In this document: one piece after another, positions 32,258 to 43,714 of the stretch
Numbering within the stretch: position 1 is the stretch's first letter
How the letters are laid out: every line of letters starts with the position of its first letter
From: Pyropia haitanensis
Lineage: Eukaryota; Rhodophyta; Bangiophyceae; Bangiales; Bangiaceae
Assembly: GCA_008729055.1 (NCBI GenBank)
Contig: SDUX01000105.1
Coordinates: forward strand, 1 to 64,000
Direction: 5' to 3'
Length of the DNA: 64,000 nt
Translations under genes and position numbers: made by a program
The notes under the pieces: generated by a model
Database searches by the model: none
Told to the model about the DNA's origin: nothing
Seen by the model: only the letters and a program-made list of their open reading frames with translations

Positions 32258-33474
32258 CGTGCCTTGGAGCGTGGCCGCCTGGTCCCGTCCACGGGGAACA
32301 AGGCGCACAAGGAGGAGTGTCGATGCAGGCCGGCGAGGCGCGACCACGCCCGATTCAACGACACTACGCCCGACCGCGCCGACGACAACTCCGACGTGCA
32401 GGGACCGACGCGATCGGCGACTCCAGCGCCGTCCCGACGATTGAAAAAAGATCAATTGAGCCAGCTGTCCAAAGTGATGTGATAGTTGGACCAAAACTTG
32501 TCCACATCGATTAATCAAATACAAGTGCAAACGGCAAGTGTTGTACTAAGTTTCTGTTGTGAATTACCTCATACGTTGTGCTCACCACGTGGGACTTCTG
32601 GTTTGGTGTGCCAGCGTTGCCGCGGCAGACAAGGCGGCGGCGGCCAAGCGGGGCCGCCAAGCAGCAGCGGCGACAGAAACTATGGACACGCTGGCGGCAC
32701 CAGATGGGCGGCGGCAGCCACGGGGCCGACAGGGAAGTGGCAGCAACGGCAGTGGCGGCACCGACGGCACCGGCAGCAGTGGCAGCACCGGCGGCACCGG
32801 CGGCACCGGCGAAGGGGCAGCCACCATCCGATGGTGGCGGCGGCGGTGGGACGGCGGCCAGCAGGCCACGGCCAGCCGGCGGCGGCGGGGGCAGCGTCGG
32901 GGGGGCCGCCACCTGCCAGCGGCGGCGAGGGCCGCGGCCAGCCGGCAGCAGCGGCGGCCGCCGCGAGGGAGCGGCTACGAGACCGTGGTGGCGGCAGTGG
33001 GGTAGACGGCGGGGGGTCGCGGGCTGCCAGCCGGCTGCGGCAGCGGTGGCGGCGATGGCGGAGGTGGGGTGGCGGCCAGCAGGCGATGGCCGGCCAGCCG
33101 CGGCGGCGGCAGCGGCGGCGTGGGGGGTGGCCACCAGCCGGTGGTCGCGGAGGTAGGGTTGACGGCCAAGGGTGCTGATGCACTCTTGGCACCCGCGCCC
33201 ACCCCGTGTCCGCCCCCACCCTTGGCCAGCGGGGGTGGCCGCCGCCAAGGCCCCCGCCGTGACAGCTTACTCCGCAGAGGGCGTCTGTCCCCGGAGTGGG
33301 CACTGACCATAGCGACGGTGGTGGCAAAGGGGCGGCGGCCGGCGGCGGGCTCCCGCCCACGGCGGCGGTTGCTACGCCGCGCCACAGCACTCCGCCACGC
33401 CGGGGGCCTGGTGCCTGGGCGCTCTGGTTGCGACTCCCTGCGTCAGCCCGCCACAGTGTACCGTCTAGGGCGCT
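32258..33474. other. No gene recognised; GCA/GGC-rich
   Basis: The left 300 bp are the L17 upstream region. From about 32630 to 33170 the DNA is rich in GGCGGC, CAGCGG and GGCACC words, and frames on both strands are low complexity. No domain is seen. Confidence 0.55.
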
Positions 33475-33745
33475 CTAGGTCGGCAGTGCACCCAGTGCCA
33501 CCCGCCGGCGACGCGCGTAAAACGCCGCGTCCGTCACCGTCCCCGTTGCAATGCGCTCGTACGTGGCGCCGCCGGTGGGGTGAAGGGGGCTCATGGCCGC
33601 CCCGCCGCGTGACGGCGTCGTGGCCAGGGCCACCAAACAGCGACTGACCGCCACCTCGACCGTGTCCGCGCCCACTACCCGGAGGGTGTCCGGCAGCAGC
33701 AGCCGCTGCGGCATCTGAGAGCCGCCGGGTGTCGCCGCGCCACCG

Positions 33746-33785
<40 letters not shown>

Positions 33786-34149
33786 TGGCCATGGACGCCG
33801 CGGCCGGCAAGTGGACTGGCCAACCGGCGTCTGCGGCGGTCGAGACGGGCATCCCCCACTTGAGGTGTGCGTACAGGACCAGGCAGTCTGCGGCGGCAGC
33901 GGCCAGGTAGGCGGACCCGACGCGCGGCGGGGGCAGGCCCAGCTCTGCGGCCAGCCGCGGCTGCACCTGCCCGAGCACCAACCGCAGCGCGTCCTGGCTC
34001 CACACCCGCCCCGCGTGGCGGCGGCGTGCAAAGTACTCGCGGTCCGACGGCGCCAGTGCCGGCAGGGGGGTAAAGCCCCAGCCAAGGATGGATATCCCAG
34101 GGATGTGGGCGCACAGCGTCCGCAGGCGAGCGGCCCGGTCCTTGAGCAC
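33475..34149 (-). CDS. Conserved-looking protein of unknown function
   Basis: 224 codons whose composition looks coding: it contains GISILGWGFTPLPALA, SDREYFARRR, SQDALRLVLGQVQPRL and VLYAHLKWGMPVSTAADAG. A poly-Gly run (33738-33783) lies in the middle. The first codon used here is GTG; the frame extends only six codons upstream to a TAA, and an AG at about 34165 could be a splice acceptor, so an upstream exon probably supplies the start. No family is recognised. Confidence 0.5.
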
Positions 34150-34267
34150 GATGGCGGGCAGGATGCTTTATGCACCTTCACGTACCGTCAACATCTATTT
34201 TGTTGAGAGGAAGCACCATACACAGCGTGTTCGTCGACCGGTCAGCACTCAATGATCTCCGGCATCC

Positions 34268-34833
34268 ATGGATTTGTCTGTTGGGGGAGCGGGCCTGTGG
34301 GAGACGGCAAGTGTCGAGGCGCGGGGGAGGAGGGCAGGCGGAGCCGCCGTTCACGGTCCGCAACCAAGCCGCGGCCAAGCCGCGGTGGAGAAAGTGGGGT
34401 TCGGCGGCGGTGGGACCGCCGGCCGGTGCGGCCGTGGGCGCCCCCGCTCCACCGCCGCTGCCGTTCTCCTCGCCGCCGCGGCGTCGGTGGTGGCGGCCGC
34501 CGTGGCGTTTGCACCCGCCCCCGCGGGCGGCCAAGTGTTCCGGCGCGGGCAGCACGCGTGGAGCGCGCCCGTCTTTGTGCCGCCCCCCGAGCGCGCCGCC
34601 GCCGTGTCGGGCGCGTCTGGGGTGGACACGTCGGCCGCAGTGGCGGCTGCAGACGCCGAGCTGCCACCCCCGCGCGCCGCCCCGTCGGCGACCGACGCGG
34701 CGGCAGCGGCGGCGGCCGCGGCGGGCACCGCCGACGCGCCCGAGACGGCCGTCGCGATTTTCATCCAGGCCGCTGAGAGCAACGTGGCGCTCCTCCCCCG
34801 GCTGCTCGCGCGGGTGCACCACCCGGCCAACGC
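34268..34833 (+). CDS. N-terminal part of a GT14-like glycosyltransferase
   Basis: After a Gly/Arg-rich start there is a hydrophobic Ala/Val segment (AAAVLLAAAASVVAAAVAFA), a possible signal anchor, followed by an Ala/Pro stem. Then comes VAIFIQAAESNVALLPRLLA followed by RVHHPANA, which resembles the first strand and Leu-rich helix of the core-2/xylosyltransferase (GT14) family. The match breaks off at a potential GTACGC donor (34834). The rest of a GT14 domain was not found before 35649, so this may be a fragment, a pseudogene, or a gene with unrecognised exons. Confidence 0.35.
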
Positions 34834-35001
34834 GTACGCCTCTTGCGGGGTGCCCCTCCACCGCCACCGCCGTCGTCGCCGCGTCGCTCCCGCCCACCGG
34901 GCCGGACGCGCCTGCCACTCGTGGTAACGTCTGCCACCGCGGTGCGCCGGCGTCTTGGCCCGCCGCCCCGCCCGTCGCCGCCGCCGCCGCGGCCGCCACC
35001 C

Positions 35002-35052
<51 letters not shown>

Positions 35053-35648
35053 CCGCCGGTGCGGCGGCCGTCACCACCTCTGCCACCGCGACGGCGGCGG
35101 CCTCGGCGGCGGCGAGCAGCCCCGCACGCGCCGGCGGCGGCGGCGGTGACGCCCGCAACGGCGGCGGCGGGGACTCCCACGGCGCCGCCGCGCCCGACGG
35201 GCGGCCAGTGCGCGCGGCCGGCGGCCGACACGCACGCCGCCGCCGCGCCAGTCGTTTGGCTTTGACCACCCGCGCGACGGCAAGCGGCCGTGGCGGTGGA
35301 GCCACCGCACGGTGCGTCTGTGGCGGCAGCGCCAACGGTGGCCTGTGGCCGTCCAGGCCGCAGCGGAGGCTGCAGCAGCAGGGACGGCGGGGTGGTGCGT
35401 GGAATCGAACGGAGGTTTCTGTAGCAAGAGCGCTGTAGCTCAATTCAGACAACGGACGAGCGTCGGCAACCGACGCGGAATCCAATTTATTCGTACCCAC
35501 CCAACAGTCAGTCCGCCGCCGCGATGCGGGGCTCCATGCCGAAGCTGAAAACGCCGCTCATCCACCGTCCATCTGTTGCGCTGCCGCGTGCGCCGCGTCT
35601 GCCAGCGTGGCTCAGACGGGACGCCTGACACCAACCCCGGAGCGGCAC
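34834..35648. other. Triplet-rich stretch with a short coding-like patch
   Basis: 35000-35060 is (CCG)n. Around 35235-35400 one plus-strand frame reads SFGFDHPRDGKRPWRWSH and onward, which looks like genuine protein, but it has no family match and cannot be joined confidently to the GT14-like start. Confidence 0.35.
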
Positions 35649-36317
35649 TCAGTTGCGGCGGCGGCTCGCAAACGCCGGCAGCGCCGGCGCGCCCGCGCAC
35701 ACCTTGTCGGCCACGCGGCGGGGCACGCCAAGCGCCACCGCCGGCACGTCGCCCGGCAGGCCACACACGGACGGCACGACCGACGCGGAGCCCGCGTCCG
35801 GGTTGTTGAGCACCGCCACAAACTCGCACGGCGTGTCCGACACGCAGCGCTCGCCGTGGACGAGGCCAATACCAAAGACCGTGGCGCTGCCCGCGTCGAG
35901 CGTGTTGGTCACGACCCGCGGCGGCGCGCCCGCGTCCTCAATGAAGAACACGTCCAGGCGGCCCTTGACGAGGAAGAGCAGCTCGCTGCCGCGAGGGTGC
36001 ACGTGCGGCTGGTTGAACGCGCCCGCCTCCAGCTGCACGTTGGCAATGCTCATCTGCACGTCGGGCAGGCCGAGCGCGGGGAAGCTGCCAACAAACGCGG
36101 GGCGGACGGTGCCGCCGTCCGAGGAGAAGCCCTCAATCGCGGGCAGGTCAAGGACAAAGTCACTGTCCTTGAGCAGGCCGCGGAGCGCCGACGTGGACTG
36201 GAAGGGGGCGGCCGACAGGGACGGCCCGGTGGCGGCCGTGGCTTCAGCGTGAGGGGAGACGACAGCCACGGCGAGCGTGATGGCGGCAGCCGCCGCAGTG
36301 GTCGCGAGGAAACCCAT
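35649..36317 (-). CDS. Germin-like secreted cupin
   Basis: 222 aa. It has an N-terminal signal peptide (about 1-26, hydrophobic, ending PHAEA) and a single cupin domain. Germin box 1 is GAFNQPHVHPRGSELLFLVKG, with metal ligands H105, H107 and E112. Box 2 is GSATVFGIGLVHGERC, with ligand H154. Germin-like proteins bind Mn, are usually extracellular, and some have oxalate oxidase or superoxide dismutase activity; which applies here cannot be told. The two Cys that often form an N-terminal disulphide in plant germins are not evident; Cys 158 and 164 lie after box 2. The start is the ATG just before the signal peptide. It has no intron. Confidence 0.9.
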   Translation of the reverse strand: MGFLATTAAAAAITLAVAVVSPHAEATAATGPSLSAAPFQSTSALRGLLKDSDFVLDLPAIEGFSSDGGTVRPAFVGSFPALGLPDVQMSIANVQLEAGAFNQPHVHPRGSELLFLVKGRLDVFFIEDAGAPPRVVTNTLDAGSATVFGIGLVHGERCVSDTPCEFVAVLNNPDAGSASVVPSVCGLPGDVPAVALGVPRRVADKVCAGAPALPAFASRRRN

Positions 36318-38414
36318 GGTGCTTAGGTGAGTAGTAAGTCGCTCGAGAGGGCAGGTATGGGAAGGAGAGTGGCACAGGCAAGGGGGCTGGCACTTGGGCT
36401 TGTGTATGCAAAGGTGAGTGTGTATGCGAAGGCGAGTGTGAGTGCGAAGGTGAGCGTGGTGTGAAGGTGAGAGGCCCCCATCAGTGTCGAGCTGAGACCT
36501 CTTTATCGTCGGCCACCGCCCCTGTCTGCGCGTTGCCAACGCAGGGCTTGGTAGTTGGCGCACTCGATACCAGTGTCCCCGCGAGGGAGAGAAACGAACG
36601 GACAGGTGTGGGACGGGCAATCAATGTGAACTACGCGCCTCGCGTCCTCTACCCACCGAGCGATGCTGTCCCGACCCTTGATCGCTACCTGTTGACAAAG
36701 CGGAGCGCGGTCGTAGTAGCCGTGGCACTTCTCGCCTACACCGCTCTGGTGTTTTCTTTCTCCCGCGGCGGTCCTCGCTGCACGGACTGTCTTGTGGGAA
36801 ATTCGACAGGCAGTACCGTCCATGGCGCGGTAAGCCTGCGCCAGAGACCGTACATGATTGGCTGCCGAGCACAGGACGGCTGTGTGACTACGGACAGATG
36901 GCTCTGTGGAGGTCCTCTCAAATATCCCGCATCCGTCCGCGTGGACAGCCACAAGGCCGGACGTCGTTGACTCAGTGTCCGGTCCTTGTCAGACCGAGTC
37001 GCATACGACGTGGGACGGCGGTAGGGTTCTCCAGGTGGAAAGACCATGGAAGAGCTGTTTCGCGCCGCTACCACAGAGAACACGGCGAGTGTAAGGGCCA
37101 ACCCGTACGGCTTGCCGCCCAGCTCCTTTCGTGGCTGAGGCGCATCAGGAACCCTGTCGTATGCTGCGGCTGCTATGTGCGATGCTCCGTTGCGCCCGAA
37201 GGGCTCCCGATCTGGGCATGAGAAGGAAAGGACCGGGCTGTTTCTACTGGCTGGGCCACAGTCCATTCTCATGGCAGACGGTTCACTCTGATGTCACAGC
37301 GGGGTGTGTACTGTTTGAGCTCGTTGGCCGCCAGAGAAACGCGTCCGACGCAGAAACGGCGGGCGCGCTCCATCGGCGCCCTCGCGTATGGAACGCCACG
37401 GGCTCGTCGTCGCGATTTCCGACCAGGGCGAGAACCACCCTGGCGGGATACGCCGCCCCTCCCAAGCAGCGGTGCGGTCCTCGCACCGAGAGGCGGGCTG
37501 GTGATTGGCTGCCCGTCGACCAGACGGGTGCCGCCGTGAAATCTCGGCGGCTGTGCAGGGCGAGCCGGCGCGGCCCCTGACACAGGAAGCACCGCGCGGG
37601 GCGCGGCGGCGGCCGCCCGCGGCTCGCGGCGGCCTTGTACTCATCTCTCCGCCACGCCCGCGGCGGGCGTGCCCACTCGCGCCCCCCGCCCCCCTCCCTC
37701 CCTCCCCTTTCCCCCACCTCCCCCCCCCCCCCCCCCGCGACCCCCCTCTGCTGCCCTGCTGGCGCGGCGGCACCTGTCGACCCCGCCCGACCGCCCCCCG
37801 CCCGTCCATCGCGGCTGTGGACAGCCGCGGCGCCGCCGGTACAGGGCGCGGGCGGGCGGCCACCGCGTGGCCGGCGTGTCGGCGCCGGCGGTGGCCGCAC
37901 GCGGCTTGGGTGCGGCCGGGGAGGAGTCGCCGCGGCCCTCCTCCTTCCCCCTCCATTTCCCTCGCTGTTGTTTTTTCTTTTTTTCCCGCCTTGTGGCATG
38001 CGCGCGGGCGCGCGGGGTCACCCGCCAACGGCGGCCGCGGCGGGCGCCCCGGGCGTGCCGCCGCCGCCGCCGCGTCTGCACCGCCGCCCGGCGTGGCCGC
38101 CGCACCTCAACTGTGTCGCCGCGCGGAGCGGAGGAGGGGAAGGGGGGGCGGTTGGGGCCCCACCCGTCGCTGCCGTCGCCGCTGCGGTGGGTGGGGGGGG
38201 GGGCAGAGGACGAATACCTGCCGCTGCCAAGCCGCAGGGGGGTGCCCACGGGCGCCCGGCGGCCCCTCCCGTGGGCGGAGCCGCGGCACGGGCGTCGGCG
38301 GGAGCGGCGGTGTGGCCGCGCCACGCCGCCGGCGGGTCGACGCTGGCGCGCACCGCCGACGCGGGCGGCGCGCCGCCGCTGCCGCCGGGGGTGGTGTGCC
38401 TGCTGGGGGACGCG

Positions 38415-38446
<32 letters not shown>

Positions 38447-38932
38447 CCACGCCCGCCGCTGCGGCGGCGGTCGCCACCAGCGCCAAGCCGCCAGCGGCGG
38501 GGCGGACAATGTCGGGACGTCCCGCGCCCGCCGCCCCGCGTCGCCGCGGATGCGTCGCCACGCGCGCTCCCCAACGTCCCCCCCCCCCCTTGCCGCTCAC
38601 CGAGACGGCCGGCATGGCCGCCTCGGGGCACACACGACGGCGAGCGTCCCCCCCTCCCGGGGCGGCACGGGCGGCGCCGGCGCTGGGGTGGCCGCGCCCA
38701 AACGGCGCACCCGCCGCGGCGGCCGCCGCGCCGTGCCCCCTCCCCGGCAGCAGCCGCCGCCTGCGCGCGGAAGAGGCGGTGGCGGCCGCAGGTGGCGCGC
38801 CCCCCCCCCCCCCCCTCACGATTCCCCACCGCGTTGTGCCCAAAAAAAAAAAAAAAAAAAAAAAACAAAAAAAAAGGACGGCAAACGGGGAAGAAGGGGG
38901 GGGGCGCTGCTGCCGGGACAGGGCGACGACGG
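36318..38932. other. Long intergenic region, no gene supported
   Basis: The first 1.2 kb is of balanced composition and includes one short hydrophobic frame (36690-36770, plus) that is not convincing. From 37600 the DNA is C-rich with long CCC and CCG runs, and 38841-38874 is an almost pure poly-A tract. Open frames over 1,000 codons on the plus strand are antisense or compositional. Confidence 0.5.
38841..38874 (+). repeat. Poly-A tract
   Basis: A run of more than 20 A, one C, then nine A, just past the TONSOKU stop on the other strand (poly-T in sense). Confidence 0.8.
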
Positions 38933-39317
38933 TCAAAGCAGCAGCGTGACCCCCCCCCCCGCCCCCCCCACCGCCGCCACCACCGCCGCCCGGCCGCCCG
39001 GGTGCGCCTCGGCGCCACACGCGCGGACGTCGAGGGTGGCGAGGCGCCCCCCCCCCCCCCCCCCCCCCCCCACCGCCGCCACCACCGCCCGCAGCGCCGT
39101 CACCGCGGCGGGCGCCTCGAGCAGCGCCGCGGGCGCGCGGTCCGCGTTGGCCGCCAGCGACAGCGCCGTCAGGCCGCCGCGGCCGCCGCCACCCCCACCG
39201 CCGCCGGCGGCGGCACACGGCGGTGGCGCCGCCGCCGCCGCGGCGGCGGCGGGTGGGGGCAGCGCCGCCGCGGGCGGCGGCGGGGGGAGGGGCGGCGCGG
39301 TCGGGTCGCCCGCGGCG

Positions 39318-39372
<55 letters not shown>

Positions 39373-39728
39373 CGCCGTCGGCCGCCACGTGCGCGGCGAG
39401 GCGGACGAGAAACGCGGGCGGGAGGAGGTTGCGGTCGAGGCGGAGCGCGGTGACCCCCCCCCCCCGGAGCAGCGCCGCGACGCCCGCGGCAAGGTCATTG
39501 ACGGCCGCGTCGCCGCCGCCGCCGAGGCCACCGTACGCCGCGGCGAGGACGCGGAGGCCGCCCAGCCCCGACGCCCCGGGGGGGGACGCCGCCGCCGCCG
39601 CGAGCCGCCGAAAGCCCGCCGCGCTGACGCCCGTCGCGGAGAGGTCGAGCTCGGCGAGCGCGCTAAACGGGCCGCCCGCGCCGGCCGCAGCGTCCGACGG
39701 GCTGCCGCCGCCGCCGCCGCCGCCCCCA

Positions 39729-39760
<32 letters not shown>

Positions 39761-41269
39761 ACCAATGCCGTCGCCAGTGCCGTCACCGCCGCCGTCGCTG
39801 CCGCCGTCGCCGTCGGTGCTGCCACCCCCCCCCCCGGCGGCACCCCCCCCACCGCCCAAGCCGGTAGCGCCCCCCCCGTCGCCGCCGCCCCCGTCACCGG
39901 CGGCGGCACCCCCCCCCCCCCCCCGCGCGGCGGCGGCGGCGGCGGCGGCGGCGCCCGCGGCGGCGGCGGCAACGATCCGCGCCGCCGTCGCGTCGGTCAG
40001 CCGCGCGTTGGCGGCCAGCCGCAAGACGCGCAGCGGCGTTGCCGCCCGCGCCGCCGCGTCGAGCAGCCGCCCCACGTCCGCGTCGGCCACGTTGGCGCCC
40101 GTCAGGTCCACCACCCCACACGGGCCACCGCCGCCACCACCACCACCACCACCACCACCACCACCACCACCGTCGCCGTCGCCACCGCCGCCACCACCAC
40201 CACCACCGCTGCCGCCGCCGCTGTGGCGGCGGCGACCCGCCTCCTCCTGGGAGGCGGCCTCCTCCGGCCCACCCGGCGGGTACCCCCCCCGGCGGGCGCG
40301 TCGGCAACGGCGCACGCGGCGGCAACGGCGGGCACCCCCCCCCCCCCCCCCCCCCCCGCCGGCACGCGACCGCGTACGCGGCGGCGAGCGGCAGCCGCCG
40401 CACCCCCCCCACGGTGGCGGCGTAGACCCCCCCGCCGGTGCCGGCAGCGGCGGGCGGGCCGACGCGGACCACCCCGGGCGGCGCGACCGCCACCGCCGCC
40501 CAGTGGGTGTCGGCGAGGGCGGCGGTGACGCGGGCGGTGAGCCACGCGGGGGTGGGGGGGGGGGGGGGGGTGCCGGGGGGGGGGGGGGGGGGGAGGGGGA
40601 TGATCACCCACTCGTCGGGGCCGCCGGGGTGCCGCACCACGACGCGGGCGGTGGGGGCGGCGGTGGCGGCGGCGGCGGCGGCCGCCGCCGCCGCCGCTGC
40701 CGACGCGGGCCACGGGTGGTAAGCGCCGCCGACGGTGCCGCCGCCGCCACCACCGGCACCCCCACCACCACCACCACCCCCACCATCACCACCCCACCAC
40801 CACCGCCACCACCACCACCACCACCACCCACCGGCGTCAGCGGCGTCAACGCGAGCGACGGCGGCGGGTACAGCGGCGGCGCGTCAGCCGCCGCCGCGGC
40901 GGCCGCGTCCCCATCCGACGCTCCCTCCCCCCCCCACCCCCCCCCCCCTCCTCACTCCCCCCACCCCCATCCGTGCCCCATCCGCAGGCACCCCCCCCCA
41001 CCCCCCCCCAGGCACCCCCGCCGGCGACCGCCGCCGCCGCCGCCGCCGCCGCCGCGGCCGCCACGACGGGCGGTCGGCCGCCGGCGCGGCGGGCCACCGC
41101 GCGCCGCCGTCGACGGCAACCGCGTCGGGCGGGTCGGCGCCGCCGACCCGCCGCCGCGGCCGCCGCCGCTTGGCAGCCCGCGCGGCGGGGGGTGCCGACG
41201 GGGAAGGGGGGGGGGAGCGGCTGTCGTCGCCCCCAGCCGCCCGCCGGGGGCGCCCGCGGGGGGGGTGCG

Positions 41270-41308
<39 letters not shown>

Positions 41309-42600
41309 CGCCGCGCGCCCGCGCGGCGGTGACGTGTCCATTGACGACGCGCTACCGCCGCCGCCGCCGCTGGTGTCGGCGTGGGGGTCCCCCCCCCCCC
41401 TCCCCCCCCCCCCCCCCAATCCCCCCCCCCAAAGTCCTCCATCCCATCATCCACGTTGCCATACACGGGCGCGCCGCCACCGTCGGCGGCGTCGTCGTCC
41501 CCCCCCCAACCAGAGGCAGCAGCCACACCCCCCCCGGCGGGGGCGTCCGCCTCGGACGGCGACGCCTCCCGCCGCGGCCACCGCCGGCGGAACGTCGCCT
41601 CCCGCCCCCGCCGTGGGCCGCCCGGCAAGGCACCCCGGCCGCCACGGCGGAGGCGGCGGCGGTGGCGGCGGCGCCCCCCCTCCTCCCCCCCCACGTCGCT
41701 GTCGCCACTCGCCATGGCGGCGGTGGCGGTGGCGGTGGGGGTGGGGGGGGGGTGGCGGCGGCGGCGGCGCCCCAACGGGACCCCCCCCCCCCGGGCGCAT
41801 CCCACGACAGCGCGTCGAGCGCGCGCGCCGCCGCGGCGTCGGCGGCCGGGTCCACCGGCGCCGCCGCCCCGTCGGCGGCATCGCCGTCTGCCGCGGCGGC
41901 CGCCGCCGCCGCCGCGGCTGCCTCGGCGGTGGTCAGCGCGCGCAGCTGCGCGCGGACGGCGTCGACTTCGGCGGCGAGCGCCGCGGCGGCGGCGGGACCC
42001 AGCTCCCCACCACCGCCACCACCCCCCCCGGCGCCATCCGCAGCACCCCCCCCATCCCCACCCTCGGCGGCATCCCCACCCGCGGCGGCACCGGCGGCGG
42101 CGGCGGCGGCGCGCTCCCGCCCGAGCGCCGCCGCGGCGACAATGAGGAAATTGGACAGCGCGCTCCGCTGGACGCCCGCGTCGGCGGCGGCGGCGGCGAG
42201 CGCCGCCGCCCGCCGGTACGCGGCGAGCGGCTCGGTGACGGGCACCGCGCCCGGCGCGTCGCGGTAGTTGCCCAGGTTGCACCACGCCGCCGCCGTTGCC
42301 GCCGCGTCCGTGCCGAGCCGCCGGCGGACGCCGAGCTCCGCGGCGGCCACCGCCGCCGCGCCGCCGCGGTCGCCCGTCGCTTCGAGGCACTCGGCGAGCG
42401 CCGCCGCCGCCGTCGCGGCCGCGTCGAGGGTGCCGCCGGGGGGGAGCCGCGTCCAGCCGTCGCCGCCAATGGCGGCAAAGTAGGCACGGAAGTGGCGGAC
42501 CGCCGCCGCGGGGCGGTCCAGGTGGCCATACAGGTGGCCGAGGCGTCGGTGCAGCGCCGTCACCTCGTTCTCGTCCCCGCCGCCGTCCCCGTCCCCGTCC

Positions 42601-42637
<37 letters not shown>

Positions 42638-43644
42638 CCCCGTCGGCGTCACCACCGCCCCCGTCATTGTTGGCGGCGCCGTCCGCGGGTGCTCCCCGGG
42701 GGCGGCGCGGGCGGCACCCCCCCCCCCCCCCCCCCCCACCCCCCCAGCGCCAGCCGCCACCACCACCGCCAGCCGCGCCTCGGCGGCGGCGGCCTCGGCG
42801 TCCATCCGCACCCGCCGCCGCGCGGCGTCCGCCTCTTCCGCGTACGCCACCCGCAGCGGCGGCCGCACCGCCCGGGCGGCGGCGGCCGCCCACCCCCGGG
42901 CGGCGTCGGCGTGGCGCCCCCCCGCGGCGGCGGCGGCGGCGAGCCCCGCGCGCCCCACCGACTCCTCGTGGGCGAGGCCCGCCGCCACCGCCGCGTCGAC
43001 CATCTCTGCGTACGCCGCCGCCGCGGCGGCGTGGTCGCCCGCCTCGGCGTGTGCCGACGCCGCGTTTTCCAGTGCGAGCACCACCCCCGCCACGTCGCGC
43101 CGCGACGCCGCGACCGCGAGGCCGTCGGCAAACGCGGCGAGCGCGGCGGGCGTGTCGCCCGCCTCGGCCGCCGCGACGCCCGCGGTGATGTGGGCGGCCT
43201 GCAGCAGCGCCTCGTCATCCAGCGCGTCGGCGGCGGCGACCGCCCGCGCACACTCCCGGCGTGCCGCCGCGGCGGCCGCGTCGGCGGCGGCGTCATCCAC
43301 CTCCACCGACCGCAGGGTGACCGCCCGGTGGACGAGCGACGCGCCCAGGCTCGCCGCCGCCCGCGCCGCCGCGCGCGGCGTCGCGGCGAGCGCGGCGCAC
43401 GCGGCGTGCGCGGCGACCGCCTCGGCGGTACGGCCCGCCGCGGCGGCGGCGGCGCCCAGACGGAGGAGGCCCGCCGCGGCGGCGGAGCGCCAGCGGGCAG
43501 CGTCGGTGGGGGTGGTGGCCGCGGCGAGCAGCCGCCGGCAGATGTGGACCTCGGTGGTGTGCTCGGCGCGCGCCGCGGCGGGGTGGCCGGCGGCGGAGAG
43601 GGCCGCGCCGAGCTGGTTGCGGAGCGCCTGCTCCGTCGCGCCGT

Positions 43645-43676
<32 letters not shown>

Positions 43677-43714
43677 CGGAGGGAGGCGAGGGTGCCGGCG
43701 GAGGGGTCCGCCAT
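38933..43714 (-). CDS. TSK: TONSOKU/TONSL-like replication-repair protein (TPR + ubiquitin-like + LRR)
   Basis: The start is MADPSAGTLASLRAA (ATG 43712-43714). TPR-like helical repeats occupy about 43700-42760 (EQALRNQLGAALSAAGHPAA, LENAASAHAEAGDHAAAAAA) and a second set about 42555-42130 (LHRRLGHLYGHLDRPAAAVR, AAAWCNLGNYRD). An acidic region follows, with DDGMEDFGGGDW near 41450. Near 40500-40660 VRHPGGPDEWVIIPLP and AWLTARVTAAL resemble the ubiquitin-like domain of TONSL. RNase-inhibitor-type LRRs lie at 40130-38940 (PLRVLRLAANARLTDATA, ALAELDLSATGVSAAGF, VTALRLDRNLLPPAFL). TONSL/TSK binds new H4/H3.1 histones and acts at stalled forks. No ankyrin repeats are seen, as in plant TSK. The frame switches at least four times, always at long G/C homopolymers (about 42720, 41780, 41400, 40340), with no net shift overall. 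Confidence 0.75.
40131..40209 (+). repeat. CAC/ACC triplet run
   Basis: A nearly pure (CAC)n with some CGC. On the coding strand it encodes poly-Gly in the linker before the LRR region of the TONSOKU-like gene. A similar run lies at 40786-40831. Confidence 0.85.

Noticed and set aside
35425..35500. tRNA-like words (GTAGCTCAATT followed by a GC hairpin)
   Set aside because: The D-arm lacks the GG pair and no T-arm or acceptor stem closes at proper spacing.
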